A DNA stretch of 15,292 bases from URNF01 sp045638005 (GTDB taxonomy: Bacteria; Bacillota; Clostridia; Oscillospirales; Acutalibacteraceae), in contig JAZUAN010000019.1 in the NCBI GenBank assembly GCA_045638005.1, forward strand, positions 1-15,292. The letters are read 5' to 3'. The translations under genes were made by a program, and so were the position numbers. Positions 6,144-14,751 of the stretch are shown piece after piece (the stretch's first letter is position 1; every line of letters starts with the position of its first letter). The notes beneath the pieces are model-generated. The model was given only the letters and a program-made list of their open reading frames with translations, had not been told where the DNA came from and made no database searches.

Positions 6144-6812
6144 TTATTCCTCTACCGTTGGTAGAATGCGGTATTTACGGCTTTGTGCAAGCCGCGTAGG
6201 GTATGGCGACCTCGATGTCCCACAAGGTTGTGCAAATTTACAGGGTGTCGCAAACAGGTACATCAACACGCCGATAGCAAGTCCGATGACCGCCGCGCTC
6301 ATGACGCAGATAAGAACCGTTCTTTTGATGCGATTGAATTTTTTAGCGCCGTAATTCTGCCCCACAAAATTGAGGGCAGCATGATGAAATGAGTTGGTGC
6401 AGACATGCAAAAAGCCTGTCAGGTTCTGTGCAGCCGCGGCACCCGAAATAGCAACGACGCCAAAGGAATTGACCGAGCTTTGAATGATGATGTTCGCCAT
6501 AGAAAAAGTGGATGCCTGGATGCCGGCAGGAATGCCAAGTTTCAAGGTGGTCAGCAGCGGTTGCTTATGAAGCCGCATCTTGCGCCACTCAAAACGGCAT
6601 TTGCCGCTGCGGTGTGTCAGTGCCCACACCACCAGCACGGCAGACAATGTCTGCGATAAAACCGTTGCCAACGCAACGCCGCCCACATCCATACGGAACA
6701 CGATAACAAACAGCAGGTTAAGCAGTACGTTGAGCACACCTGCCAGTGTCAAAAAATATAACGGACGCTTTCGATTGCTTTCGATTTCAATTACGCCACA
6801 TATCTTTTTCAT
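6144..6812 (-). pseudogene. MATE family efflux transporter, truncated at both ends
   Basis: The reading frame contains the middle of a MATE (multidrug and toxin extrusion) transporter. RKRPLYFLTLAGVLNVLLNL and GGVALATVLSQ (N-lobe membrane segments 5-6) are followed by LKLGIPAGIQ, NSFGVVAISG, and FVGQNYGAKK (start of the C-lobe, about segments 7-9). Full-length members have about 450 residues and 12 segments; here the first four and the last three are absent. The first 11 residues are unrelated filler with no ribosome site before the ATG. The match stops after FATP near 6250, where unrelated sequence rich in small hairpins takes over. The fragment sits directly behind the terminator of the typA operon and has no visible promoter, so it is probably not expressed. 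Confidence 0.5.
6151..6232. repeat. Cluster of three short hairpins at the broken end of the MATE gene
   Basis: TCTACC/GGTAGA (6151-6165), CGGCTT/AAGCCG (6178-6194) and CACAA/TTGTG (6221-6232) are three perfect palindromes within 82 bases. The MATE similarity ends just to their right. They may be a small palindromic intergenic element or its remains; I see no target duplication. Confidence 0.5.
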
Positions 6813-6831
6813 GTCAATAAAAAGGTATAAA

Positions 6832-6856
6832 AAAAGAGCGAAAAATTCGCTCTTTT
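6832..6856 (-). terminator. Terminator of the typA-comEC-holA-rnmV operon
   Basis: A perfect 11-bp stem (arms 6832-6842 and 6846-6856, core GAGCGAA, AAA loop) is followed on the minus strand by a long T-run, 5 bases past the stop codon of the last gene. Confidence 0.5.
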
Positions 6857-6860
6857 CGCA

Positions 6861-7460
6861 TCATTTCATTTGCAAAACAAACAGCACCTCAGCCACTTCG
6901 TCAGGTGATACTGCCGTGTTCAAAATCTCCAAAAGGCGGTTTGTAGACAGCTTTTCGGGTAGTCCCAGTGCTTTTTGCAGGCAGCGCCGTTTTTCAGCAC
7001 TATCCTGCCCGCCGACCAATCCGAGATCAAAAAGATCCGCTTTGGTCAGCCCGCAGCCCTTATGTGTCACAGCAGCCCCATCCTCAAAGGTGGCGCCCGC
7101 TCGTTTGAGCACCTCTATGATGGTTTGATTATCTATCCCCTCTACACCGAGCAAGCCTTCTTTGGATGGCGCATCCTTGCGCCGCTCTTTGCCCGCAATT
7201 TCCGGTATATACGCATGCTTTAATTGCTCTTTAGGGATCGCGCCGTTCAAAAAATCACGAATAACAAACCCTGCGCCATCGCTATCGGTGAGGATAATCA
7301 GCCCGCGATCTTTGGCTAACCGCCGCAAAAGAGTCAGCTGCTGTTCATCCTTGAAAATTTGAAACCCATCGGTTTGTATCACGGTGGCATCTACCGCAGA
7401 ACGCAGACGGATAACGTCGTATTTTCCTTCCACCACGATCACTTCACGGATACGCTCCAT
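6861..7460 (-). CDS. rnmV: RNase M5-like Toprim domain protein
   Basis: This 199-residue protein has an N-terminal Toprim domain (about 1-100): VIVVEGKYD (catalytic Glu11) and IILTDSDGAG (metal-binding Asp59 and Asp61). It then has the KHAYIPE and GLLGVEGID segments typical of RNase M5-like proteins. RNase M5 matures 5S rRNA in Firmicutes. The C-terminal half (LTKADLFDLGLVGG, LSTNRLLEILN) matches the usual RNA-binding part of this family. The start ATG 7460 has GAGAGGG 6 bases upstream; the TTG at 7475 overlaps the holA stop and lies before that site. It is the last gene of the typA operon, 11 bases after holA. The Toprim call is certain; the M5 identity is likely but could be a paralogue. 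Confidence 0.5.
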   Translation of the reverse strand: MERIREVIVVEGKYDVIRLRSAVDATVIQTDGFQIFKDEQQLTLLRRLAKDRGLIILTDSDGAGFVIRDFLNGAIPKEQLKHAYIPEIAGKERRKDAPSKEGLLGVEGIDNQTIIEVLKRAGATFEDGAAVTHKGCGLTKADLFDLGLVGGQDSAEKRRCLQKALGLPEKLSTNRLLEILNTAVSPDEVAEVLFVLQMK

Positions 7461-7471
7461 ACACATCCCTC

Positions 7472-8488
7472 TCAAAGCAGTTTAGCAATGGCCTGCTCTA
7501 ACACAAACCGCGGCAGCGCGCGGGAGGATTTGAGCAGCGTGTCCGCTTCTGCCAGCACCTCTAATTTTTGGCGCAGCTCCTGTACCGAAAGCCTAGCCGC
7601 ATCCTGCGCGGCATACCGCAGACGGAATTCTTTACCCTTATATCCGGCAAAGGTCTGCGCCACCGTATCCGCCGATTTCACGGCAGTGGTCGCCACCTTC
7701 ATGCGGTACATATCCACATAGGCGTTTGTCAGCACCGCCAAAATGGCGATCGGATCTTCCTTTTGCTGCAAAAGGGTATTGAGCAAGCCGTACGCTTCAT
7801 CGCTTCTATGACGCAAGATCGCCTTGGAAAGATCGAAAACCTTCGCTTCCAGATTTTTGGTCGCAGCACGCTGAATAAGTGCCGCGGTAATCTCCCCGCC
7901 ATCGGCAATGGCAGCCAGTTTATCCAACTCGTTGCCAAGCAGCAGCATATCCTCCCCCACCTGCTGTACCAGCAGCGAGGCGTTCGCAGAGGACAAAACA
8001 CAATTATTACGCGCCGCGCGCGCACACAACGCCGCCGCAAGCTCGGTAGCAGTCTTTTTGGAAAAGTTCACCACACCGCCGCTTTTGTTGGCGGCATCCA
8101 AAAGCGCTTTCCATTTGGCGCTTTTGCGCGGCTGCGGCTGTAATTGCATGTACATCAGCACCGTGACGGTAGTCTCCGGCGGATCCTCGATAAGCGGCAG
8201 CAACCGCTCAGCAGTATCCCCCGCCGAAAAATCCAGATCCCGCACGATAACGCATTTGCGCTCCGCCATCAGCGGCAACGCGTCGATCGCTTCCTCAATC
8301 TGATCAAGCGTGGCGGTCTCGCCATCGAATTTCACCATGTTGAAGCCGCCCATATCCTCCGGTACCGCCGCTTTGGCAATCGCATCGGCATAGTGCGCAG
8401 TGAGATAGCTTTCCTCGCCGTACAGCACGTACACGGGACGCAGCGCACCTTTCAGTTCCTGTCGCAATTCTTTTTCTCCGAAAGCCAT
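7472..8488 (-). CDS. holA: DNA polymerase III subunit delta
   Basis: This 338-residue protein is the delta subunit of the clamp loader, which opens the beta sliding clamp. Family landmarks: VYVLYGEESYLTAHYADAI (19-37, the opening strand and degenerate P-loop region), FNMVKFDGE, LPLMAERKCVIVRDLDF (71-87), then a helical C-terminal collar domain with AILRHRSDEAYGLLN and KEDPIAILAVL. Length is normal. ATG 8488 is chosen because TGGAG lies 8 bases upstream; the GTG at 8506 overlaps the comEC stop. Its place between comEC and the rnmV-like gene is a common Firmicutes arrangement, although rpsT, often next to holA, is not here. Confidence 0.5.
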   Translation of the reverse strand: MAFGEKELRQELKGALRPVYVLYGEESYLTAHYADAIAKAAVPEDMGGFNMVKFDGETATLDQIEEAIDALPLMAERKCVIVRDLDFSAGDTAERLLPLIEDPPETTVTVLMYMQLQPQPRKSAKWKALLDAANKSGGVVNFSKKTATELAAALCARAARNNCVLSSANASLLVQQVGEDMLLLGNELDKLAAIADGGEITAALIQRAATKNLEAKVFDLSKAILRHRSDEAYGLLNTLLQQKEDPIAILAVLTNAYVDMYRMKVATTAVKSADTVAQTFAGYKGKEFRLRYAAQDAARLSVQELRQKLEVLAEADTLLKSSRALPRFVLEQAIAKLL

Positions 8489-8502
8489 GGTTTCAACTCC
8501 AA

Positions 8503-10701
8503 TCACAGATAATAGCTGTCAGCGGTAACCATATCCCCGCTACCGGTCGTGCACAGTATCATTTCGCCGTCAGTGGCAGTGAGGTGTATCGGATACTTGC
8601 CCCATAACAAATCTCCCGTAACATACCGCACATTCTGCGGCTCGCATACCATTACTACGCGTCGGGTTTCAAGCAGCGACACACTTTTCGGCACCCCACC
8701 GCTAAACACGGCAAGATGTGTTTGCCGCCAATCAGCAGGCAATGTTTTGACATTTCCGTCGGCGGGCGCAAGCAGCAGATGGGTATCCCCTATCTCCAAT
8801 CTCCACCAACCATCCTGTACCAAAATGGTCAGGTCGTTCCAAAGTGTAAACGCGGCCGTATCTTCCACCGTTTCACGTCGGATATCAGCGATACCTGCGG
8901 CAAGATCCACTTCACCCGCGGGATATATCACAGTTTCCGCAGGCACAGCCTCTAAAAGTCCCGCCAAAGCCGCCGTCACCGATGCATCGCCATCGGTGAT
9001 GATCAACGCATCCAGCGTATCCACCCCGCAAGCAACCAGAAAATACCGCGCCGCGGTGCAAGCCGCGTACGTTTCTCCCGATATGATCGCCATTGCTTGC
9101 CCGCCCGTTTCAATCACCGCGGCTAATGTGTCCTCAGCGGCAATGCGGACTAAAACAGTCTTACGAGAAAAGACTGTAAGCGCCGATACGCAAGCTAAGA
9201 TGAGCACCACACCTGTTACCAGTGCACGGCGCACACCGCACACACCAAGCAATTTAAAACTCCAATATACCGCTATTGGCACAGCGACCAATAATATCAA
9301 TATCACGCCGTGGCGAATCTGTAATTGCGCTATCGAAAGGTCGGCGATCTTCGCCGCCGCCCATAAGATCCATTTCGCAAGCAGTCCACCCACGAAGAAA
9401 AAGCCTTCACAAAGCGTACTGACAGCGGGTATACAATATAACACAGCACCCGCCAAGCCACTGCACATCATGATAGTGGAAGGCCAAACGGTCAGCACGT
9501 TGGAAATCGGCGATAACACCGACATGGTACCGAACGCATACGCGAGTATAGGTGCCGTAAAAGCCAAGGCTGCAAGCGGCGTACAGAAAACAAGTACGCA
9601 CTTGCGCGCGAACGGATGCGTGGACAGAAAAGGAGCGGCAGCACAAAGCTTGCTTGCCAGTGGTGTCAGCATAATCAGTCCCAATGTCGCCGCAAAACTC
9701 AATAAAAATCCAACGTCCTGCACCGCATACGGATTTTGCACAACAATCAACAACAAAGCGGTCGCAAGCGAGGTACGTGCATCTGCGCGCACCCGCATCA
9801 TCTGCCCCGCTAAAACGAACAGCAGCATAACGGCGGCGCGAATTACTGAATACCCAAGACCCACCATCAGCATAAACAGCCATAAAAGTAAAAGGGTGAT
9901 CACAAAGGCTACGCCGCGTCGCACCTTTAAAAATCGCAAAAGTCCCATGATAGCTCCGGCGAGCACAGTCATGTGCAGACCGGATACCACCAGCAGATGG
10001 GAAAGTCCGCTTCTGCGAAAATCCTCCTGCACGCTTTCGGAAAGCGAGGCGGTCTCGCCAAGACAAACACCGGCAAGAAGATCTCCCTCCGCGCCCGGCA
10101 AAGCCGTATGCATGCCGCTGAGCATTTTCTTGCGCAGCGTATCCGCCGTCCGTTCATACCACTTGGCATCACCGGCAGTGATTTCTGCTTTTTCACCGAA
10201 ATACCCCAACAGAAAGATATCGTCTCCGTGCAGATACTGTTGTTCGGAAGAAGGTAAATACAACGATATCTCTCCGGCAATCGTGTCATACCGCGTGGGC
10301 GCAGTATCCGGATCAGCGAAGGACACGCAAAGCCGTGTGCCGACCGGCAGCACATCGCTCTCCATCACACTCGCATGATATAATTTAGAATTCCCCTTAG
10401 GCAACGTGGTCACCCGAACGGTCGCCAAAGCGGTCGTGTTATCCAATTTTTCGAGCGGCAGTACGGTTAGAAAATAGCGGGTATACACTGTTGCGGACGA
10501 TAGGAGCACCGCGCAGGTGATCACCACCAAAACAGCTATACGCCGCAAAAGCGGCACACACAGTATCAGCAACAACATAACCGCAGCGACCGCCATCACC
10601 TGCAAGCCATACTGCTCATCTGTTCCAAGCAGCGCCAATGTAACGAAGAAGAAAACCAATGCAAACACATACAACGGTCTGCGCAATTCAGTAAAATCCA
10701 T
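8503..10701 (-). CDS. comEC: ComEC/Rec2 DNA-uptake channel with degenerate metallo-beta-lactamase tail
   Basis: ComEC forms the membrane channel for single-stranded DNA during natural transformation. This 732-residue protein has the normal size and layout: two or three N-terminal membrane segments (10-75), a soluble DUF4131/OB-like part (about 85-185), the Competence domain with GLSHLLVVSGLHMTVL (232-247) and many membrane segments (to about 510), then a C-terminal metallo-beta-lactamase-like domain (516-732). In that tail the usual THxDxDH reads TDGDASV (569-575): both His and the second Asp are gone. The nuclease-like site is therefore lost, while the channel looks intact. ATG 10701 overlaps the typA stop as TGATG and lacks a strong ribosome site, implying translational coupling. 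No other competence gene is in the window, so transformation cannot be inferred. Confidence 0.5.
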   Translation of the reverse strand: MDFTELRRPLYVFALVFFFVTLALLGTDEQYGLQVMAVAAVMLLLILCVPLLRRIAVLVVITCAVLLSSATVYTRYFLTVLPLEKLDNTTALATVRVTTLPKGNSKLYHASVMESDVLPVGTRLCVSFADPDTAPTRYDTIAGEISLYLPSSEQQYLHGDDIFLLGYFGEKAEITAGDAKWYERTADTLRKKMLSGMHTALPGAEGDLLAGVCLGETASLSESVQEDFRRSGLSHLLVVSGLHMTVLAGAIMGLLRFLKVRRGVAFVITLLLLWLFMLMVGLGYSVIRAAVMLLFVLAGQMMRVRADARTSLATALLLIVVQNPYAVQDVGFLLSFAATLGLIMLTPLASKLCAAAPFLSTHPFARKCVLVFCTPLAALAFTAPILAYAFGTMSVLSPISNVLTVWPSTIMMCSGLAGAVLYCIPAVSTLCEGFFFVGGLLAKWILWAAAKIADLSIAQLQIRHGVILILLVAVPIAVYWSFKLLGVCGVRRALVTGVVLILACVSALTVFSRKTVLVRIAAEDTLAAVIETGGQAMAIISGETYAACTAARYFLVACGVDTLDALIITDGDASVTAALAGLLEAVPAETVIYPAGEVDLAAGIADIRRETVEDTAAFTLWNDLTILVQDGWWRLEIGDTHLLLAPADGNVKTLPADWRQTHLAVFSGGVPKSVSLLETRRVVMVCEPQNVRYVTGDLLWGKYPIHLTATDGEMILCTTGSGDMVTADSYYL

Positions 10702-12530
10702 CAACCGTTTTTCTTTTTCGCCGCTTGTTTCATACGCTGTTCTTGGGACAATATCTTTTTGCGCAGACGGATGGTGAGCGGAGTAACCTCTACCAGTTCA
10801 TCATCATTGATGAATTCCAATGACTGTTCGAGCGAAAGCACGGTGGGGGTGGTCAGGCGCAACGCCTCATCCGAACCGGAAGCACGCATATTGGTAACAT
10901 GCTTTTTCTTACAAACATTAACAGCAATATCCTCATCCTTGGGGGATTGACCAACGATCATACCCTCATACACCGGCACACCCGCACCCACAAAAAGGGT
11001 GCCGCGCTCTTGCGCGTTATATAAACCGTAGGTGCTGGTCTCACCCGTTTCAAAAACCACCAGCGAGCCCTGCACACGCTGCGGGATCTCTCCTTTAAGC
11101 GGCTCATAGCCGTCAAATACGCTGTTCATAATACCGTTACCGTTGGTATCGGTCAAAAACTGCTGACGGTAGCCCATCAGACCACGCGACGGAATGCGGA
11201 ATTCGAGATGGCTTATACCGGTATCCCTGGTACCCATGTTACGGATCTCTGCTTTGCGCGGGCCCAACTTTTCCATAACAGCACCGACGTATTGCTCCGG
11301 CACCTCGATCATTAAAAGCTCCATCGGCTCCAACACGTTGCCGGACGCATCCTCTTTATAGATGACCTGCGGACGGCTGACCGCAAATTCGTATCCTTGA
11401 CGACGCATGGTCCCAATGAGAATGGACAGATGCAATTCACCGCGTCCCGATACTTCAAACGCGTCGGTGGAGTCAGTTTCCTTCACCCGCATGCTGACGT
11501 TGGTCTCCACCTCTTTGAAAAGGCGGTCCCTCAAATTGCGGCTGGTGACAAATTTGCCCTCCTGCCCCGCGAACGGACTGTTATTTACCATAAATATCAT
11601 GGAAATTGTCGGTTCATCAATATGCACGAACGGCAGCGGCTCGATATGCTCAGGATGGCAGGCAGTTTCACCAATATTGAGCTCCGGAATACCGGTGACA
11701 GCAATCAGATCACCGAAAGTCGCGGTTTCATGCTCTGCGCGGTGCAGCCCCTCAAACTGGAACAGTTTACCGATACGGGCATGGGTGGTAGTGCCGTCTG
11801 CATGGCAAATGGTGACCGCCTGACCGTTTTTTACTGTACCGCGTTCCACACGACCAATACCGATACGACCCACGTATTCGTCATGATCAATATTGGAAAA
11901 CAAGATTTGCAACGGCGCGTCAGGATCACCCTCGGGCGCGGGCACATATTGTAAAATTGCCTCAAACAACGGTTGCATATCACCACTGCGCGCCTGCGGA
12001 TCAAGAGAAGAATATCCATCCCTGCCGGATGCATATACTACTGGGAAATCAATCTGATCGTCATCCGCACCCAATTCGATAAACAGGTCAAGCAGCTCGT
12101 CAATAACCTCCGCGGGACGCGCGCCGTCGCGGTCGATTTTATTGATAACCACCACCGGACGCTTACCCAGCGCAAGCGCCTTTTTCAGCACGAAACGAGT
12201 CTGCGGCATACAGCCTTCAAACGCGTCTACCAGCAGCAAAACGCCGTCCACCATCTGTAAAATGCGTTCCACCTCGCCACCGAAATCCGCGTGACCGGGA
12301 GTGTCTACGATATTGATCTTTGTATCGCCGTACATGACGGCGGTGTTTTTCGAAAGAATGGTAATACCACGTTCTTTTTCCAGATCACCGGAGTCCATCA
12401 CACGCTCCGCCACCTGCTCATTGGTGCGGAAAACGCCGCTTTGATGCAACATTTGATCCACAAGCGTGGTTTTGCCGTGGTCAACGTGGGCGATGATCGC
12501 GATATTGCGTAAATTTTCTCTTTGTGCCAT
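10701..12530 (-). CDS. typA: Translational GTPase TypA/BipA
   Basis: This 609-residue, full-length, ribosome-associated GTPase of the EF-G-like family is involved in ribosome assembly and stress or cold adaptation. All GTPase boxes are present: AHVDHGKTT (G1, 14-22), RGITI (G2, 54-58), DTPGH (G3, 76-80) and NKID (G4, 130-133). They are followed by the beta-barrel domain (IGRVERGTVKNG), the EF-G-like domains (MRVKETDSTDAFEVSGRGELHL) and the TypA-specific C-terminus (GTRDTGISHLEFRIPSRGLMGYR and LTPLTIRLRKK-like end). The ATG at 12530 is preceded by AAAGGAAG with 7-base spacing. It is the first gene of the operon with comEC, holA and the rnmV-like gene, under a consensus-like promoter. Confidence 0.5.
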   Translation of the reverse strand: MAQRENLRNIAIIAHVDHGKTTLVDQMLHQSGVFRTNEQVAERVMDSGDLEKERGITILSKNTAVMYGDTKINIVDTPGHADFGGEVERILQMVDGVLLLVDAFEGCMPQTRFVLKKALALGKRPVVVINKIDRDGARPAEVIDELLDLFIELGADDDQIDFPVVYASGRDGYSSLDPQARSGDMQPLFEAILQYVPAPEGDPDAPLQILFSNIDHDEYVGRIGIGRVERGTVKNGQAVTICHADGTTTHARIGKLFQFEGLHRAEHETATFGDLIAVTGIPELNIGETACHPEHIEPLPFVHIDEPTISMIFMVNNSPFAGQEGKFVTSRNLRDRLFKEVETNVSMRVKETDSTDAFEVSGRGELHLSILIGTMRRQGYEFAVSRPQVIYKEDASGNVLEPMELLMIEVPEQYVGAVMEKLGPRKAEIRNMGTRDTGISHLEFRIPSRGLMGYRQQFLTDTNGNGIMNSVFDGYEPLKGEIPQRVQGSLVVFETGETSTYGLYNAQERGTLFVGAGVPVYEGMIVGQSPKDEDIAVNVCKKKHVTNMRASGSDEALRLTTPTVLSLEQSLEFINDDELVEVTPLTIRLRKKILSQEQRMKQAAKKKNG

Positions 12531-12581
12531 AAAAATACTTCCTTTGCATAATAGGGTAACACCTTAAATAAACCGCAGAAT

Positions 12582-12610
12582 ATTTTAACACAATATACAT
12601 TCTTTTGCAA
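12582..12610 (-). promoter_or_regulatory. Promoter of the typA operon
   Basis: On the minus strand: TTGCAA (-35, 12605-12610), 17-base spacer, TGTTAAAAT with -10 TAAAAT (12582-12587), an extended -10. It lies about 50 bases upstream of the typA ATG. Confidence 0.5.
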
Positions 12611-12617
12611 GACTCCA

Positions 12618-12646
12618 TTGCAAACAGGTAAAAAATATGGTATACT
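12618..12646 (+). promoter_or_regulatory. Promoter of the permease gene
   Basis: TTGCAA (-35, 12618-12623), 17-base spacer, TATACT (-10, 12641-12646), preceded by TGG, making it an extended -10. It is back-to-back with the typA promoter; the two -35 boxes are the same self-complementary hexamer 7 bases apart. Confidence 0.5.
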
Positions 12647-12679
12647 GCGGCATATTGCGCAAAAAAGGGAGGGAATTGC

Positions 12680-13957
12680 ATGGTTTTTGTTGTGATCACG
12701 TGTGTTGTTACCTGCGTAGCACTCATGCTGCTGGTATGCTTAAAGCCGTCCATGAAAATCGGCAAAAGGTCGCACAGCATCTATTGGATCGCCCCGCTTA
12801 TCGGCGCGCTAATACTGCTGCTTTTGGGAAAACTCGGCATCACCGAATTTATCAGCGGACTTACCGCCGACACCGCCATGAATCCCATTAAGATCCTCAT
12901 CCTTTTCCTCTCCATGACCCTTTTATCTGTATTTTTGGATGCCACCGGCTTTTTCAACCTGCTGGCAGCCGCGGTGCTGCGCCGCGCACAGTTCAGCCAA
13001 GAGCGACTGTTTATTTATCTGTATCTCATCGTATCCCTACTAACCGTTTTCACTTCCAACGATGTGGTGGTGCTGACCTTTACACCGTTTATCTGCTATT
13101 TTGCCGCAAACGCCAACATAAAACCGCTACCGTATCTTTTATGTTCGTTTGTCGCTGCCAACACATGGAGTATGACCTTACTTATCGGCAACCCCACCAA
13201 CATGTATCTTGCTGCCAATATCGATTTCATGTCTTATCTCACAGTCATGTTTCTCCCCACCGTGTTTGCGGGTATTGTTTCGTTTGTTGTCTTGTGGCTG
13301 TTATTCCGCAAGCAGCTGCAAGAGCCGATTGAGCAAGGCTATCCACAGTTTACGGTAAAAGATCCGGTGCTGCTGATCATCGGCGTGGTCCATCTCGCAG
13401 TTTGCATCGTACTATTGGTGCTCTCTGCTTATATTTCACTGCCTATGTGGGGCATCGCACTTGGCGCACTTGTAAGCCTGCTGCTCATTTCCGGCATCTA
13501 CTTACTGTGTAAAAAGCAACCACTCACCATACTCTTAACCACCTTCAAACGCGCGCCGTTTGAAACCGTACCGTTCGTACTCTCCATGTTTGCATTGGTG
13601 CTGTCCCTCGAAAAATACGGTGTCACCACCATTATCGCCGATTTCCTTTCCCACGGCAATGCGGTGTGGACATACGGGTTTGCATCCTTCTTTGCGGCAA
13701 ACATTATCAACAACATTCCGATGAGCGTGTTATTCTCCACCGTCATCAATTCCCCTGCTGCCCTATATGCCGCGGTCATCGGCTCGAATATCGGCGCATA
13801 TTGCACACCGCTGGGCGCGCTTGCCGGCATCATGTTCAAGGGACAACTCAAAGCCCATGGCGTCAAGCTATCCTTCCCGCAGTTTATCCGCTACGGCACT
13901 TTGATCGCTGTCCCCACCCTTACAGCAGCGTTGTTAGGACTATTGTGCACCATATAA
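12680..13957 (+). CDS. ArsB/NhaD-type (ion transporter superfamily) permease
   Basis: This 425-residue integral membrane protein has about 11 hydrophobic segments, the usual size of ArsB/NhaD/P-type anion-cation permeases. Two symmetrical signature halves are visible: FTSNDVVVLTFTP (124-136) with TLLIGNPTNMYLA (166-178), and NIINNIPMSVLFS (341-353) with GSNIGAYCTPLGALAGI (368-384). The ND/NN and GNPTN/GSNIG motifs line the transport site in this superfamily. The substrate cannot be read from sequence: arsenite, Na+ or a carboxylate are all possible. No arsR, arsA or arsC is nearby, so arsenic resistance is not supported. The ATG at 12680 has GGGAGGG 6 bases upstream. It is divergent from typA and convergent with the amidase, so it is its own transcription unit. 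Confidence 0.5.
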   Translation: MVFVVITCVVTCVALMLLVCLKPSMKIGKRSHSIYWIAPLIGALILLLLGKLGITEFISGLTADTAMNPIKILILFLSMTLLSVFLDATGFFNLLAAAVLRRAQFSQERLFIYLYLIVSLLTVFTSNDVVVLTFTPFICYFAANANIKPLPYLLCSFVAANTWSMTLLIGNPTNMYLAANIDFMSYLTVMFLPTVFAGIVSFVVLWLLFRKQLQEPIEQGYPQFTVKDPVLLIIGVVHLAVCIVLLVLSAYISLPMWGIALGALVSLLLISGIYLLCKKQPLTILLTTFKRAPFETVPFVLSMFALVLSLEKYGVTTIIADFLSHGNAVWTYGFASFFAANIINNIPMSVLFSTVINSPAALYAAVIGSNIGAYCTPLGALAGIMFKGQLKAHGVKLSFPQFIRYGTLIAVPTLTAALLGLLCTI

Positions 13958-13997
13958 AAAAAGTTCGTGTTGCTTTGTGGCAACACGAACTTTTTTT
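13956..13997. terminator. Bidirectional terminator between permease and amidase
   Basis: The stem GTTCGTGTTGC (13963-13973) pairs with GCAACACGAAC (13980-13990), extended by 7 A-T pairs, loop TTTGTG. A7/T7 flanks serve both strands. The amidase stop codon (13996-13998) lies in its tail and the permease stop directly precedes it. Confidence 0.5.
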
Positions 13998-14688
13998 AGA
14001 CGATAACGCCTTTAAAGCCTGCTTTTTGCAGTCTTTGAAGCATCTCTTCCGCATTTGCTTTTACAGCATACGCACCCACCTGCACGCGGTATAATTTTTC
14101 CGCCGCTTCTGGCTTTGCTTCCGCTTTTTTTGCCTCGGCATACGCAATACCGAGGGTTTTGAGGATACCCTTGGCGATCGCAATGCCCATGGCCTTCTGC
14201 TCAGCAACCGAGTCGATGATCTTCACATCGGTCTTGTTATCAAGAAACGCACATTCCACGATTGCGGCAGGCGCTTTGGTTTGTCGGATAAAACCGAAAT
14301 AATCCTTCCCCTGCGCATTCAATTTAATTTTGATGCCGCGGCTGTTCTGCCCTGCCGCAACAACGGCATCCAGCACATTCTGCGCCAGCACCTTAGAAGC
14401 GCCGCCTTTGTAGTGATAAAACACCTCCGCACCATCACCACCGCCGGCATTGTTATGGATATCCAGCGCATAATCCGGATTGAACGCATTGCACTCCTTG
14501 ATCTCATCGGTGAGAGGATCATTTTCGTCCTTTTTGCGGGACAACTTCACCTCGACACCATGTCTCATCAGCTCCGCCTCGCACGCAAGCGCAATTTGCA
14601 GGTTGGCATCCTTTTCTTTAATACCGTTTGCTGCTGCGCCGGGATCGCTGCCACCGTGTCCAACCCCTAAAAACACCTTTTTCGCCAT
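13996..14688 (-). CDS. N-acetylmuramoyl-L-alanine amidase (Amidase_3) with C-terminal SPOR-like segment
   Basis: This 230-residue zinc amidase cleaves the bond between muramic acid and the stem peptide of peptidoglycan. The Amidase_3 domain (1-181) has all key residues: GVGHGGSDPGA (His11), KEKDANL (Glu25), DIHNNAGG (His78) and the catalytic IVECAFL (Glu145). An Ala/Lys/Glu-rich linker (184-198) leads to LYRVQVGAYAVKANAEEMLQRL (199-220), the first half of a SPOR peptidoglycan-binding domain; the protein ends at 230, so the SPOR unit is about half size. There is no signal peptide, so release would need lysis or a holin, as for phage endolysins or mother-cell enzymes of the CwlC type. ATG 14688 has GGAG 8 bases upstream; an in-frame extension to 14898 runs through promoter and repeat DNA and is rejected. 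Confidence 0.5.
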   Translation of the reverse strand: MAKKVFLGVGHGGSDPGAAANGIKEKDANLQIALACEAELMRHGVEVKLSRKKDENDPLTDEIKECNAFNPDYALDIHNNAGGGDGAEVFYHYKGGASKVLAQNVLDAVVAAGQNSRGIKIKLNAQGKDYFGFIRQTKAPAAIVECAFLDNKTDVKIIDSVAEQKAMGIAIAKGILKTLGIAYAEAKKAEAKPEAAEKLYRVQVGAYAVKANAEEMLQRLQKAGFKGVIV

Positions 14689-14710
14689 ATTCCTTTCTCC
14701 TTTCAAAAGT

Positions 14711-14750
14711 AAAATAGAGGTATCGAACATTTGTTCGATACCTCTATTTT
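14711..14750. promoter_or_regulatory. Long palindrome with LexA-box-like centre in the amidase leader
   Basis: Perfect 19-bp arms (14711-14729 and 14732-14750) flank a TT centre. The middle reads CGAAC-ATTT-GTTCG (14724-14737), which fits the GAAC-N4-GTTC core of Gram-positive LexA (DinR) boxes. It starts right after the predicted -10 box and covers the expected transcript start. If transcribed it would form a long 5' hairpin; T-rich flanks leave open an attenuator role. Confidence 0.5.
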
Positions 14751-14751
14751 T

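Noticed and set aside
8549..10378. A 609-codon plus-strand open frame
   Set aside because: It lies entirely opposite comEC, is Ser/Thr/Arg/Ala-rich without any domain, and is the codon-bias shadow of that gene.
12680..13957. Arsenic resistance operon
   Set aside because: Only a superfamily-level permease is present; no arsR, arsA, arsC or metal-responsive operator is recognisable nearby.
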